Of a stretch of DNA of 64,000 bases, positions 1 to 8,062 are shown one piece after another. The notes beneath the pieces were generated by a model. It was given only the letters and a program-made list of their open reading frames with translations. It was not told the DNA's origin and made no database searches. Numbering within the stretch: the first letter of the stretch is position 1; every line of letters begins with the position of its first letter. Location: the NCBI RefSeq assembly GCF_014643515.1, contig NZ_BMJP01000002.1, positions 186,001-250,000 on the forward strand, written 5' to 3'. Position numbers and translations under genes: made by a program. The DNA is from Sphingomonas prati. GTDB lineage: Bacteria > Pseudomonadota > Alphaproteobacteria > Sphingomonadales > Sphingomonadaceae.

Positions 1-1
1 C

Positions 2-973
2 GCGAACCGCGCCCGCCCGCCGGAATCCGCCGAACGCCAGCTGATGATCCTCGCCGTCCGCGGGCGCGAGGGGCGCTGGCTGACCGCGCGGATCATCACG
101 CCACCGCGCGACCCGCGGCTCGGCATCCGGCTGGGCGCCGCCACGTTGCTGCTTTACCTGATCGTACTCGGCGCCAGCATCGTCATCGCGATGCGGCTCG
201 CCCGCCCGTTGCGCGATCTGACCCGCGCGGCCGATGCGTTCGGCGGGCGGGGCGATCCGGTCGCGGTGCCGGTCCGCGGGCCGGACGATCTGCGCCACGC
301 GATCGTCGCGTTCAACGCGATGAACGCGCGCGTGGTGGCACTGCTCGACGAAAAGGACCGCATGCTCGGCGCGATCGGTCACGACCTGCGCACCCCGCTC
401 GCCTCGCTCCGCATCCGGATCGAGGGGATGGACCCCGCCGAGGAACGCGTCGCCGCGATCGCGACCATCGACGAATCGACCGCGATGCTGGAGGACATCC
501 TCGTCCTCGCCCGCACCGGCCGCGTGCGCGAGGACGCCCGCCGGATGGACGTCGCCGCTTTGGTCGAGGCGCTGGTGGAGGACTACCGCGACATGGGTCG
601 CGCGGTCGCCTTTACACCCGGCCCACGTGCCATCGCCGACGTGCAGCCCGTCCTGCTGCGCCGCGCGGTCCGCAACCTCGTCGACAACGCGCTCGCCTAC
701 GCCACCACCGCGACGCTGTCGGTCGCCGCCACCGCGGACGCCGTGATCGTCAGCATCGCCGACGACGGCCCCGGCATCCCCCCCGCCGACCGCGCCCGCA
801 TGATGCAGCCCTTCCAGCGCCAGGACTCCTCCCGCAACCGCGACACCGGCGGCACCGGCCTCGGCCTCGCCATCGCCCGCAGCATCGCCGAAGGCCATGG
901 CGGTACACTGACGCTGGGCGAGGCGGAGGGCGGCGGGTTGCTGGCGGAGATCAGGTTGCCGGTTACGCGTTAG
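2..973 (+). CDS. Sensor histidine kinase, 5' end cut by window edge
   Basis: Membrane sensor kinase of a two-component system. The reading frame is open from base 2, so the first ATG (44) is internal and the N-terminal sensor region lies outside the window. Visible parts in order: the end of a periplasmic segment, one transmembrane helix (LLLYLIVLGASIVIAM), a HAMP linker (RPLRDLTRAADAFG), the HisKA box IGHDLRTPLASLR with the phospho-accepting His, then the HATPase_c domain with N box (RNLVDNALAYA), G1 (DDGPGIPP) and G2 (GGTGLGLAIARSI). All catalytic boxes are intact and the C terminus is complete. The partner response regulator is expected just upstream, outside the window. The stimulus cannot be inferred. 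Confidence 0.93.
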   Translation, partial: ANRARPPESAERQLMILAVRGREGRWLTARIITPPRDPRLGIRLGAATLLLYLIVLGASIVIAMRLARPLRDLTRAADAFGGRGDPVAVPVRGPDDLRHAIVAFNAMNARVVALLDEKDRMLGAIGHDLRTPLASLRIRIEGMDPAEERVAAIATIDESTAMLEDILVLARTGRVREDARRMDVAALVEALVEDYRDMGRAVAFTPGPRAIADVQPVLLRRAVRNLVDNALAYATTATLSVAATADAVIVSIADDGPGIPPADRARMMQPFQRQDSSRNRDTGGTGLGLAIARSIAEGHGGTLTLGEAEGGGLLAEIRLPVTR

Positions 974-1040
974 GCGTCACCCCAAGCCAAACCGCTTCCC
1001 CGAGGGGAGAGGGAGCCAAGTCACGCAGCGCAACCAAAAG

Positions 1041-1063
1041 CCCTCTCCCCTCCGGGGAGAGGG
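1041..1063. terminator. Perfect GC-rich hairpin between convergent genes
   Basis: CCCTCTCCCC, a TCC loop, then GGGGAGAGGG: a perfect 10-bp stem. It lies between the convergent kinase and YitT genes, and a related half (CCCCGAGGGGAGAGGG) begins at 994. It probably acts as a bidirectional terminator and also resembles the abundant C/G hairpin repeats of sphingomonads. There is no U-tract, so intrinsic termination would rest on the stem alone. Confidence 0.5.
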
Positions 1064-1096
1064 TTGGGAGAGGGGAGCAACACCGCCGTCAAATCG

Positions 1097-1786
1097 CTAC
1101 CGCCCCACATACCGATCCGGCCGATGCCAGGCGATCAACACCAGACTGATCGCCGCCGCACTCAACGCGGACCAGCACAACCGCTCCAGACTCACCACGG
1201 GCACCGCTGCCGCCAGGATCAGCACGTCGATCGCGATCTGCGTCCGACCCGCATTCCACCCACGCCGCCGCTGCAACCAAAGCGTGATCACGCCAGTGCC
1301 ACCCACCCCCGCATCGTGCCGCGCCAGCGACAGGATCCCCATCCCGATCACCGTCCCCCCCACCAGCGCCGCGAACATCGGATGCACGTCGGCGATCGTC
1401 AGCGACAGCTTGGCGGCGGCCGAAATCGCCGCGATCCCGACATTCACCAGCACCGTCTTCACCGCGAACCGCGCCCCCATCACGCGGTGCGCGAACAGGA
1501 AGAACGGGATGTTGATCACCGTGAACAGCACCCCCACCGGCCACGGCACCAGATACGACACCAGCAGCGCGACCCCCGCGATCCCGCCGGTCACCAACCC
1601 GGCGGCGTGCAGCAGCACCAGTCCCAGCACCAGCAGGATGCACCCGACGACCAGCGCATAGCCGTCCTCGACCAGGCTATGCGCGGTCCCGCGTTCGGCA
1701 CGCGCGCGGGTGCGGCGGTTCGGCGTCGTCAGCGGTGTCGTCGTCATGGCGGTCAGCCCCGGATCGGCGTCAAAATGGTCCGGCAT
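1097..1786 (-). CDS. YitT family integral membrane protein
   Basis: About 229 residues with five to six hydrophobic helices and the YitT-type glycine-rich stretch GLVTGGIAGVALLVSY in the first half. Later segments include FTVINIPFFLFAHRVMG, TVLVNVGIAAISAAAKL and ALVGGTVIGMGI. The C-terminal DUF2179 domain of long YitT proteins is absent, so this is the short form. Function is unknown for the family. I chose the ATG at 1786. A GTG at 1795 and an ATG at 1747, closer to the first helix, are alternatives. It is transcribed alone, convergent with the kinase gene. Confidence 0.8.
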   Translation of the reverse strand: MPDHFDADPGLTAMTTTPLTTPNRRTRARAERGTAHSLVEDGYALVVGCILLVLGLVLLHAAGLVTGGIAGVALLVSYLVPWPVGVLFTVINIPFFLFAHRVMGARFAVKTVLVNVGIAAISAAAKLSLTIADVHPMFAALVGGTVIGMGILSLARHDAGVGGTGVITLWLQRRRGWNAGRTQIAIDVLILAAAVPVVSLERLCWSALSAAAISLVLIAWHRPDRYVGR

Positions 1787-1908
1787 CCGCTCCACCGGCC
1801 CGCGCGCATGGGCGGTCCTAGTGACGCAGCCCTAACCCGCCCGACCGGCGGTGTCATCCAAAGACCATTTCGCTTGTCGCCGGCCCCACCGCTGCGCCAG
1901 GATGCGCC

Positions 1909-2391
1909 ATGCCGATCGCCGCCCTTCCGCCGATGCTCCCGCTCGACCCGCGCCAGGTCGCCGTCCTGCGCGTCCGCGGTATCGCCAACGCCGCCGCGCT
2001 GCTCGTCGCCGCCGGCATCGCGGAGGTCGCGCTGTTCGCCAACGACATCCCCTCCGGCATCGTCGCCGGCCTCGCGCTGATCGTCGCGGCGTGGCTGATC
2101 CTGCTCGCCCCGCGCCGCGCGTGGCAACGCTGGTCGCATGCCTTCACGACGCAGGAACTGCACGTCGCCTCGGGCTGGCTGACGCAGGTCCACACCATCG
2201 TCCCCGTCGCGCGGGTTCAGCATATCGATCTGGCGCAGGGCCCGGTCGAGCGGCGCTACGGCGTCGCCACGCTCGTCCTGCACACCGCGGGGACCGATCA
2301 CAGCCGCGTCACCGTCCCCGGCCTGGCGCGTGCCGATGCCGAATCGATCCGCGACACGATCCGCGCCCGCCTCACCCCCGGTCCGACATGA
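1909..2391 (+). CDS. PH domain membrane protein, YdbS-like
   Basis: 160 residues: two hydrophobic segments (about residues 25-70) followed by one bacterial PH (bPH2/DUF304) domain, recognisable by FTTQELHVASGWLT, the IVPVARVQHIDLAQGPVERRYGVATLVLHTAG core and the closing VPGLARADAESIRDTI helix. This is the pattern of the small partner YdbS of the YdbS/YdbT pair. Its stop overlaps the start of the next gene (ATGA at 2388), so the two are translationally coupled. The family is poorly characterised and is linked in Bacillus to membrane and antimicrobial-peptide stress. The product is inferred to be in the inner membrane with the PH domain in the cytoplasm. Confidence 0.85.
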   Translation: MPIAALPPMLPLDPRQVAVLRVRGIANAAALLVAAGIAEVALFANDIPSGIVAGLALIVAAWLILLAPRRAWQRWSHAFTTQELHVASGWLTQVHTIVPVARVQHIDLAQGPVERRYGVATLVLHTAGTDHSRVTVPGLARADAESIRDTIRARLTPGPT

Positions 2392-3911
2392 CGCCCGACG
2401 CGCCGCCCGCCACGCCACGCCGCCTCGACCCGCGCAGCGTCGCGCTCATGGCGGTCCGCAAGCTGCCGTCGATGGTGTTCGGCATCCCGCTCATCGCGAC
2501 GATGTCCGCCACCGGCCGGGTCTGGCTCGTCGTGTTGGCGCTGGCCGCCGCGATCGTCAGCCTGGGCGCGCTCTGGCTGCGCTGGCGGTCCTTCACCTAC
2601 GCGATCGGCGCGGACGACATCACCATCACGCAGGGCATCCTCACCACCAACCGCCGCTCTATTCCGCTCGACCGTATCCAGGACGTCTCGATCGAGCGCC
2701 GCCCGCTCGCCCGCCTGTTCGGCGTCGCCACCGTCCGTTTGGAGACCGGCGCCGGCGAAACCGACGAGGGCGTCCTCGACGCCGTCTCGCTGGCCGAGGC
2801 CGAACGCATCCGCGCGCTCATCCGCAGCCCACGCACCGCCACTGCCACACCAGATATCGCCCAGCCCGCCCCGGAACGCACCATCTTCGCCATGGACGCC
2901 CGCCGCCTCGCGCAGATGGGCGCGTTCGGCTTCTCGCTCGTCTGGCTTGCCGCGATCGGCGCTGCGGTGCAGGCGCTCGGCAACTTCTTCGATTACGACC
3001 GCGACCAGATCGAACGCACCATCGGCGCCGCGCCCGACATCGCCGCGCACTGGATGTCGCTGCTCACCGTCGCTGCCACCTTGCTCGCCGTCCTCATCGC
3101 CGGTGTGATCGCGGGCTTCGTCCGTACGGTCCTGACCCAATATGGCTTTCGGCTGACGCTGGCCGACGGTCGCTTCCGCCGCATCCGCGGGCTGCTGACC
3201 CGCACCGAAGTCGTCGTCGGCATCGCGCGCATCCAGCTTGCGCTGGTCGAACGCGGCATCGTCTCCGGCCGGCTCGGCTGGGCGTCGCTCCGCTTCCAGA
3301 CGCTCGGCGGCAGCAACGACGCGGGCGGGCGGCAGGACATGGCCCCCTTCGCCCGCCCGCCCGAAATCGCCGCGATCGTCACCGCCGCCGGCCTCCCCGC
3401 CTTCGATCCACAGCCCTTGCGCCCCGTCGCCCCCGGCCATGTCCTGCGCAGCGCGCTGACCCACGCCGGCCTTCCGCTTGTGGCAATCCTCGCTGCCGGC
3501 ATCGTCTTCCCGCCCGCGCTGTTCGGCCTGCTGCTCCTGCCCATCCCGGTCGGTGCCGCGCTGCTCGCCCGCCGCCATCACCGCTACGTGCTGGTCGGCG
3601 ACAGTCTCCAGGTCGCACACGGCGTACTGGCGCAGTGCGAATGGACGGTTCCGCGCGACGCGGTGCAGGCCGTCACCCTGTCGCGCACCTGGCTGCAACG
3701 TCGGCTCGACCTCGTCACCGTGCGCGTCGACACGGCCGGCGCACGTGGCCTCCACCGCCCCGATGTCGTCGATATCGCACCCGCCGCGGCCGCCCGGCTG
3801 GCCGCGGATCTGATCGTAACCAAAATGAAATGGGAAACCGAACGCGATTCGGACGTTGCGTCAGTCCATGCTCCTCTCACGGAGCCGACTGACGAAAGGA
3901 CATTCTCATGA
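2388..3911 (+). CDS. PH domain membrane protein, YdbT-like
   Basis: 507 residues counted from the ATG at 2388 that overlaps the previous stop. Upstream in-frame codons only read back through the YdbS gene. It contains repeated bPH2/DUF304 modules, each after a pair of hydrophobic helices: ITITQGILTTNRRSIPLDRI near residues 80-100, a middle copy (LADGRFRRIRGLLTRTEVVV) and a C-terminal copy (LQVAHGVLAQCEWTVPRDAV). The IP-x-RIQ-like line and the following GVATVRLETGAGE strand are typical. It is expected to act with the YdbS-like protein in the inner membrane. The stop again overlaps the next ATG (ATGA at 3908), giving a three-gene coupled unit. Confidence 0.85.
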   Translation: MTPDAPPATPRRLDPRSVALMAVRKLPSMVFGIPLIATMSATGRVWLVVLALAAAIVSLGALWLRWRSFTYAIGADDITITQGILTTNRRSIPLDRIQDVSIERRPLARLFGVATVRLETGAGETDEGVLDAVSLAEAERIRALIRSPRTATATPDIAQPAPERTIFAMDARRLAQMGAFGFSLVWLAAIGAAVQALGNFFDYDRDQIERTIGAAPDIAAHWMSLLTVAATLLAVLIAGVIAGFVRTVLTQYGFRLTLADGRFRRIRGLLTRTEVVVGIARIQLALVERGIVSGRLGWASLRFQTLGGSNDAGGRQDMAPFARPPEIAAIVTAAGLPAFDPQPLRPVAPGHVLRSALTHAGLPLVAILAAGIVFPPALFGLLLLPIPVGAALLARRHHRYVLVGDSLQVAHGVLAQCEWTVPRDAVQAVTLSRTWLQRRLDLVTVRVDTAGARGLHRPDVVDIAPAAAARLAADLIVTKMKWETERDSDVASVHAPLTEPTDERTFS

Positions 3912-4192
3912 GCATCACGACTCTCAAGGGCGACGGCAACGAAATCGGCGGCAAGTTCAAGGAAGCCGCAGGCGACCTGACCGGCGACCGCTCGCTGCAG
4001 TCCAGCGGCGTAGCCGACCAGGTGACCGGCAAGGTCCAGCAGGGCGTCGGCGCCGCACGTGATGCGATCTCCGGGAATGTCGCACCGCTCGCCGACAAGG
4101 CGAAGGGCTTTGCCAAGCAGCGCCCGTTCGCGACGGCCGCACTGGTCGGCGTCGTCGGCATCGCGCTGCTCAACACACTGCGCGGTCGCTAA
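3908..4192 (+). CDS. CsbD family stress protein with C-terminal membrane helix
   Basis: 94 residues. The first half is CsbD-like (GDGNEIGGKFKEAAGDLTGD, then VADQVTGKVQQGVG), a hydrophilic helical family induced by general stress in many bacteria. The second half adds a hydrophobic helix (FATAALVGVVGIALLNTL) that ordinary cytosolic CsbD proteins lack. A purine-rich GAAAGGA lies 9 bases before the ATG. Overlap with the preceding PH gene suggests joint expression, so this may be an envelope-stress unit (inference). Confidence 0.85.
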   Translation: MSITTLKGDGNEIGGKFKEAAGDLTGDRSLQSSGVADQVTGKVQQGVGAARDAISGNVAPLADKAKGFAKQRPFATAALVGVVGIALLNTLRGR

Positions 4193-4203
4193 GACCCACT
4201 GAT

Positions 4204-4238
4204 TTCGCGGCGTCCCGGCTGGTCCGGGACGCCGCGAA
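4204..4238. terminator. Bidirectional hairpin terminator
   Basis: Perfect 15-bp inverted repeat (TTCGCGGCGTCCCGG and its complement) around the loop CTGGT, between the convergent CsbD-like gene and pccA. On both strands the stem is followed by only short T/A runs. The position and perfect stem support a shared terminator. Confidence 0.75.
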
Positions 4239-4241
4239 CCC

Positions 4242-6212
4242 TCATTCGAATTCCATGATCACCGCGTCGACCGCCAGGCTGTCGCCCGGTTTCGCATCTA
4301 CCCGCGCCACGGTCCCGGCCTTCTCCGCGCGCAGGATATTCTCCATCTTCATCGCCTCGACCACCGCCAGCGGCTGACCCGCCTCGACCCGGTCGCCCGC
4401 CGCCACATGCACCGCGGTGATCAGGCCCGGCATCGGGCACAGCAGGAACCGGCTCAGGTCCGGCGGCACCTTCTCGATCATATGCCGCGACAGCGCCGCG
4501 ATGTCCGGCCTCAGCACGCTCACCCGGTGGCTCGCGCCCCGCGTCGTGAACCGCCACTGCGTCCCCTTGCGCACCACGCGGATTGCCAGCGGCTCCCCGT
4601 CGATCGTCGCCTCCACTAGCCGCTGCCCCGGCACATAGGGCGCATCGACCACCAGCGCGGTGCCGTCCACCGTCACCTGCTCGCCCTTGATCGCCACGTC
4701 GTGCGCCACGCCGTCGATCGTCGCGACCCAGGCGGAGACATCGTCCGGCCCGCCATTCAACTGCCCGCTGATCCGACCGGCACGCGCCGCATCCGCGCTC
4801 GCGATCAGCCCCGCCACCGCCGCCAGCCGCGTGACCAGCGCCGTATCGGCCGGCGCACCCACGAACCCGTCGGGATATTCCTCCGCGATGAACCCCGTCG
4901 TGATCTCGCCCGATCGGAACCGCGGATGCTGCATCAGCGCGGACAGGAAATCGACATTATGCCCGATCCCGTCGATCTCGAACCGGTCGAGCGCCGCGAC
5001 CTGCGCATCGATCGCCGTGATCCGGTCCGGCCCATGCGTGATCAGCTTGGCGATCATCGGGTCGTAGAACATCGAAATGTCCGCCCCCTCGACCACCCCG
5101 TCGTCCACGCGGACATCGGCGGACACCGCCGGCGGGCGATAGCGTACCAGCCGCCCGGTCGACGGCAGGAACCCGCGATACGGATCCTCGGCATAGACCC
5201 GCGTCTCCACCGCCCAGCCGTCCAGCCGCACATCATCCTGTCCGAAACTCAGCCGCTCGCCCGCCGCCACCCGGATCATCTGTTCGACCAGGTCGAGCCC
5301 CGTCACATATTCGGTGACGGGATGCTCGACCTGCAACCGCGTATTCATCTCGAGAAAATAGAAACTGCGGTCCGCCCCCGCGATGAACTCGACCGTCCCC
5401 GCGCTGAAATACCCCACCGCACGCGCCAGTTCGACCGCCTGTTCGCCCATCGCGCGGCGCATCTCGGGCGTCACGAACGGCGACGGCGCTTCCTCGACCA
5501 CTTTCTGGTGGCGCCGCTGCACCGAACATTCGCGCTCACCCAGATAGACGAGGTTCCCATGCTGGTCGCCGAGCAGCTGGATCTCGATATGGCGTGGGCT
5601 TTCGACGAACTTCTCGATGAACACCCGGTCGTCGCCGAAACTCGCCAGCCCCTCGCGCTTCGTCGCGTCGAACCCCTCGCGCACGTCCCGCTCGTTCCAC
5701 GCCAGCCGCATCCCCTTGCCGCCGCCGCCGGCCGACGCCTTCATCATCACCGGATATCCGATGTCGCCCGCAATCTCGACCGCATGGTCGGTATCGCGGA
5801 TCTCGCCGATGAAGCCCGGCACCACTGACACGCCCGCCGCACGCGCCAGCTTCTTCGATTCGATCTTGTCGCCCATCGCCGCGATCGCCCCCGGCGGCGG
5901 CCCGATGAACGCGATGTCGTTCTCGGCCAACAACCGCGCGAACGACTCCCGCTCCGACAGGAACCCGTATCCCGGATGCACCGCCTGCGCGCCGGTCTCC
6001 TTCGCCGCCAGCAGGATCGCGTCCGCCAGCAGATAGCTGTCCGACGCCGGCGGCGGCCCCAACCGCACCGACTGGTCCGCCATCAGGACATGCGGGCTGC
6101 GCGTGTCCGCATCGGAATAGACCGCCACCGTCGCGATACCCATCGCCCGCGCCGTGCGGATCACCCGGCACGCGATCTCACCACGATTGGCGATCAGGAT
6201 CTTCTCGAACAT
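4242..6212 (-). CDS. pccA: Propionyl/acetyl-CoA carboxylase alpha subunit (biotin carboxylase + BCCP)
   Basis: 656 residues. N-terminal biotin carboxylase: FEKILIANRGEIACRVIRTA at the start, the ATP-grasp glycine loop MMKASAGGGGKGMR, the catalytic stretch FYFLEMNTRLQVEHPVTE. Then a linker/BT region, and a C-terminal biotinyl domain with the biotin-accepting AMKMEN (Lys about residue 622). It carboxylates biotin with ATP and bicarbonate; the beta subunit (pccB, same strand) transfers the carboxyl group to propionyl-CoA to give methylmalonyl-CoA. AGGAGAGG lies 7-14 bases upstream of the ATG. It is the last gene of the leftward propionate cluster, after a 100-base gap holding GC hairpins, so it may also have its own promoter. 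Confidence 0.96.
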   Translation of the reverse strand: MFEKILIANRGEIACRVIRTARAMGIATVAVYSDADTRSPHVLMADQSVRLGPPPASDSYLLADAILLAAKETGAQAVHPGYGFLSERESFARLLAENDIAFIGPPPGAIAAMGDKIESKKLARAAGVSVVPGFIGEIRDTDHAVEIAGDIGYPVMMKASAGGGGKGMRLAWNERDVREGFDATKREGLASFGDDRVFIEKFVESPRHIEIQLLGDQHGNLVYLGERECSVQRRHQKVVEEAPSPFVTPEMRRAMGEQAVELARAVGYFSAGTVEFIAGADRSFYFLEMNTRLQVEHPVTEYVTGLDLVEQMIRVAAGERLSFGQDDVRLDGWAVETRVYAEDPYRGFLPSTGRLVRYRPPAVSADVRVDDGVVEGADISMFYDPMIAKLITHGPDRITAIDAQVAALDRFEIDGIGHNVDFLSALMQHPRFRSGEITTGFIAEEYPDGFVGAPADTALVTRLAAVAGLIASADAARAGRISGQLNGGPDDVSAWVATIDGVAHDVAIKGEQVTVDGTALVVDAPYVPGQRLVEATIDGEPLAIRVVRKGTQWRFTTRGASHRVSVLRPDIAALSRHMIEKVPPDLSRFLLCPMPGLITAVHVAAGDRVEAGQPLAVVEAMKMENILRAEKAGTVARVDAKPGDSLAVDAVIMEFE

Positions 6213-6241
6213 GCTGGTCCTCTCCTGAGGGCTTTATATGT

Positions 6242-6302
6242 GCCCCGGCGCAGCCGGGGCCTAGGTGAAACGGCGGCGTCCAGGCCCCGGCCTCCGCCGG
6301 GG
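6242..6302. repeat. Two small CCCCGG hairpins
   Basis: GCCCCGG-CGCAG-CCGGGGC (6242-6260) and CCCCGG-CCTCCG-CCGGGG (6285-6302) lie between the unknown gene and pccA. They are typical GC-rich intergenic hairpins and may attenuate or stabilise the cluster transcript before pccA. Confidence 0.5.
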
Positions 6303-6318
6303 AACGGCCACCGCATCG

Positions 6319-6876
6319 CTACTTCGCCAACGCCGCCGACAACCGGATATCGGTCCCGCCGTCCGCCGCATTGCGCGTCCCCGCCGAAATCCGCACCGCG
6401 CGCCCGTCGGGTCCGGCCGCGGACCAGTCGGTCACCGCCTGCCCCTTGCCCGACCGCGTCCGCCCGGTCTTCAGCGCGAGCGCTTCCGCCACCCGCGCCG
6501 ACATGTTCAGATGGTCGACGCTCGCCGCCGCGCGGCCCAGCACGGTGCAGCGCATCGCCCCGTCGCGCGCCTGGCCGTAGCTGACCAGCGCGCGGTCCGC
6601 CCGCCACGTCTGCCCCGGCCCCGTATCGCGCCGCGGCAGCGCCACGAACTTCAGGTCCGACGCCGCCACGGCCGCCGCAAACGCATCGGCATCGGTCAGG
6701 TTCGGCAGACACAATGTCTTGAACAGCGTCACCGCCGCCTCCGGATCGATCGCGACCCGAACCGGAGCGACCGGCGTACTGGCGGGCGCTGACATCACCG
6801 GCGGATGCAACCGCAGCGTCTCGGCGCTCGGCACGCCGCCTTGCGCGATCAACAACGCGACCGAGACCGCGATCAT
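6319..6876 (-). CDS. Small exported protein of unknown function between bioB and pccA
   Basis: 185 residues. The start (ATG 6876) overlaps the bioB stop as ATGA, so translation is coupled to bioB. A weak N-terminal hydrophobic segment ([14 protein letters not shown]) suggests a short signal or anchor. The rest is a mixed alpha/beta sequence with two cysteines ([14 protein letters not shown]) and no catalytic motif I can name. It looks like the small periplasmic NMCC_0638-type hypothetical proteins of sphingomonads, but that is an impression only. Its position in the propionate cluster is the only functional hint. Confidence 0.65.
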   Translation of the reverse strand: MIAVSVALLIAQGGVPSAETLRLHPPVMSAPASTPVAPVRVAIDPEAAVTLFKTLCLPNLTDADAFAAAVAASDLKFVALPRRDTGPGQTWRADRALVSYGQARDGAMRCTVLGRAAASVDHLNMSARVAEALALKTGRTRSGKGQAVTDWSAAGPDGRAVRISAGTRNAADGGTDIRLSAALAK

Positions 6877-8060
6877 GCCGCCGCGCCCATCGGGCTCAGT
6901 CCAAGCGCCGCGAACAGCGCGCCGTCCGCATCACCGCCGGCATTGCCCGTCGTCAGCAACCGGTCGCCCGTGAAGATGGAGTTCGCCCCCGCCAGGAAAC
7001 ACAGTGCCTGACACGCCTGGCTCATGCTCTCCCGCCCGGCGGACAGCCGCACGCTCGACGTCGGCATCAGGATGCGCGCCACCGCCACCGTCCGCACGAA
7101 TTCGATATCGTCGATCCGCGTCTCGCCGCCCGCGATCATCCGGTCGCCGATCGGCGTTCCCGCGATCGGCACCAGCGCGTTGAGCGGCACACTCTCCGGA
7201 TGCTTCGGCAACGTCGCCAGCGCGTGCAGGAAATCGACGCGGTCCGCGCGGCTCTCGCCCATCCCCAGGATGCCGCCGCAACACACCGCCATGCCCGACG
7301 CACGGACATTCTCCAGCGTGTCGAGCCGGTCGCCATAGGTCCGTGTCGTCACGACCTCGCCGTAAAACTCCGGCCCGCTGTCCAGATTATGGTTGTAGTA
7401 ATCCAGCCCCGCGTCGGCCAGCCGATCGGCCTGCGACCGGTCGAGCATGCCCAGCGTCATGCACGTCTCCAGCCCCAGCGCCTTCACCTCCGCCACCATC
7501 GCGGTCAGCGCCGGCATGTCGCGCTCCTTCGGGCTCCGCCACGCGGCCCCCATGCAGAACCGCTCGGACCCTGCCGCCTTCGCCTCGCGCGCCGACGCCA
7601 CCACCGCATCGTGATCCATCAGCTTGGACGCCTTCAGCCCCGTCTCGAACGACGCCGACTGCGAACAATAGCCGCAATTCTCCGCACATCCCCCGGTCTT
7701 GATCGACAGCAGCGTCGAAAGCTGCACCCGGTTCGCATCATGATGCGCCCGATGCACCTGCTGTGCTTGGAACATCAAATCCATGAACGGCAGATCGAAC
7801 AACGCGGCGATCTCAGAATGCGAAACCGTCTTCTGCTGCTGCTCCCCCTCCCCTTCAGGAGTTTCCGCATTCTTCAGGTCGGAATTGCCCCCGGCAATTC
7901 CTGAAACAGGCCGGGGGCCTGTTTCACCTGAAGCAGGCGGAAACTGGGTAGGGGGGTGGGGAGCGACGGGCGGGGCGGAAGCTGCCGGTGAAGCACCAAA
8001 CAACGCCGGCCCTTCCTCCGACGGCGAAGACCCCAGAACGGTTTTCAGAATCTCAAGCAT
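6873..8060 (-). CDS. bioB: Biotin synthase with repeat-derived N-terminal extension
   Basis: Radical-SAM enzyme inserting sulfur into dethiobiotin. The core starts near residue 76 ([19 protein letters not shown]) and has the 4Fe-4S motif CAENCGYC. The 2Fe-2S ligands are in RFCMGAAW and [10 protein letters not shown], with the Arg in SVRLSAGRE. The frame runs about 75 codons further upstream than usual BioB. I chose ATG 8060 because GGAG lies 5 bases before it; a GTG at 8066 overlaps the scpA stop. I found no ATG, GTG or TTG in frame between 8058 and the conserved core, so the extension must be translated unless a non-canonical start is used. Residues about 28-73 are encoded by intergenic repeat DNA and are rich in Pro, Gly and Glu. 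Neighbours are scpA and pccA rather than other bio genes. Confidence 0.93.
   Translation of the reverse strand: MLEILKTVLGSSPSEEGPALFGASPAASAPPVAPHPPTQFPPASGETGPRPVSGIAGGNSDLKNAETPEGEGEQQQKTVSHSEIAALFDLPFMDLMFQAQQVHRAHHDANRVQLSTLLSIKTGGCAENCGYCSQSASFETGLKASKLMDHDAVVASAREAKAAGSERFCMGAAWRSPKERDMPALTAMVAEVKALGLETCMTLGMLDRSQADRLADAGLDYYNHNLDSGPEFYGEVVTTRTYGDRLDTLENVRASGMAVCCGGILGMGESRADRVDFLHALATLPKHPESVPLNALVPIAGTPIGDRMIAGGETRIDDIEFVRTVAVARILMPTSSVRLSAGRESMSQACQALCFLAGANSIFTGDRLLTTGNAGGDADGALFAALGLSPMGAAA
7842..7978. repeat. Intergenic repeat interrupted by a cruciform element, inside bioB
   Basis: The flanks 7842-7859 and 7946-7978 match the left part of the 125-bp repeats at 10276 and 13435. 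Between them, 7860-7945 is an 86-base element with outer stem AGTTTCCGC/GCGGAAACT, inner stem CTTCAGGT/ACCTGAAG and two perfect hairpins, GGAATTGCC-CCC-GGCAATTCC (7881-7901) and TGAAACAGGCC-GGG-GGCCTGTTTCA (7902-7926). It could fold as a branched cruciform. The whole block is in frame with bioB. Confidence 0.85.
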
Positions 8061-8062
8061 AC

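Noticed and set aside
2298-3755. A 485-codon minus-strand frame opposite the PH-domain gene
   Set aside because: Low-complexity Asp/Glu/Gly/Arg composition and no domain; shadow of the YdbT-like gene.
7860-7945. Reading the cruciform in bioB as an attenuator or riboswitch
   Set aside because: Its stems occur without a U-tract, it is flanked by remnants of an intergenic repeat and it is in frame. A repeat insertion explains it better than an evolved switch.
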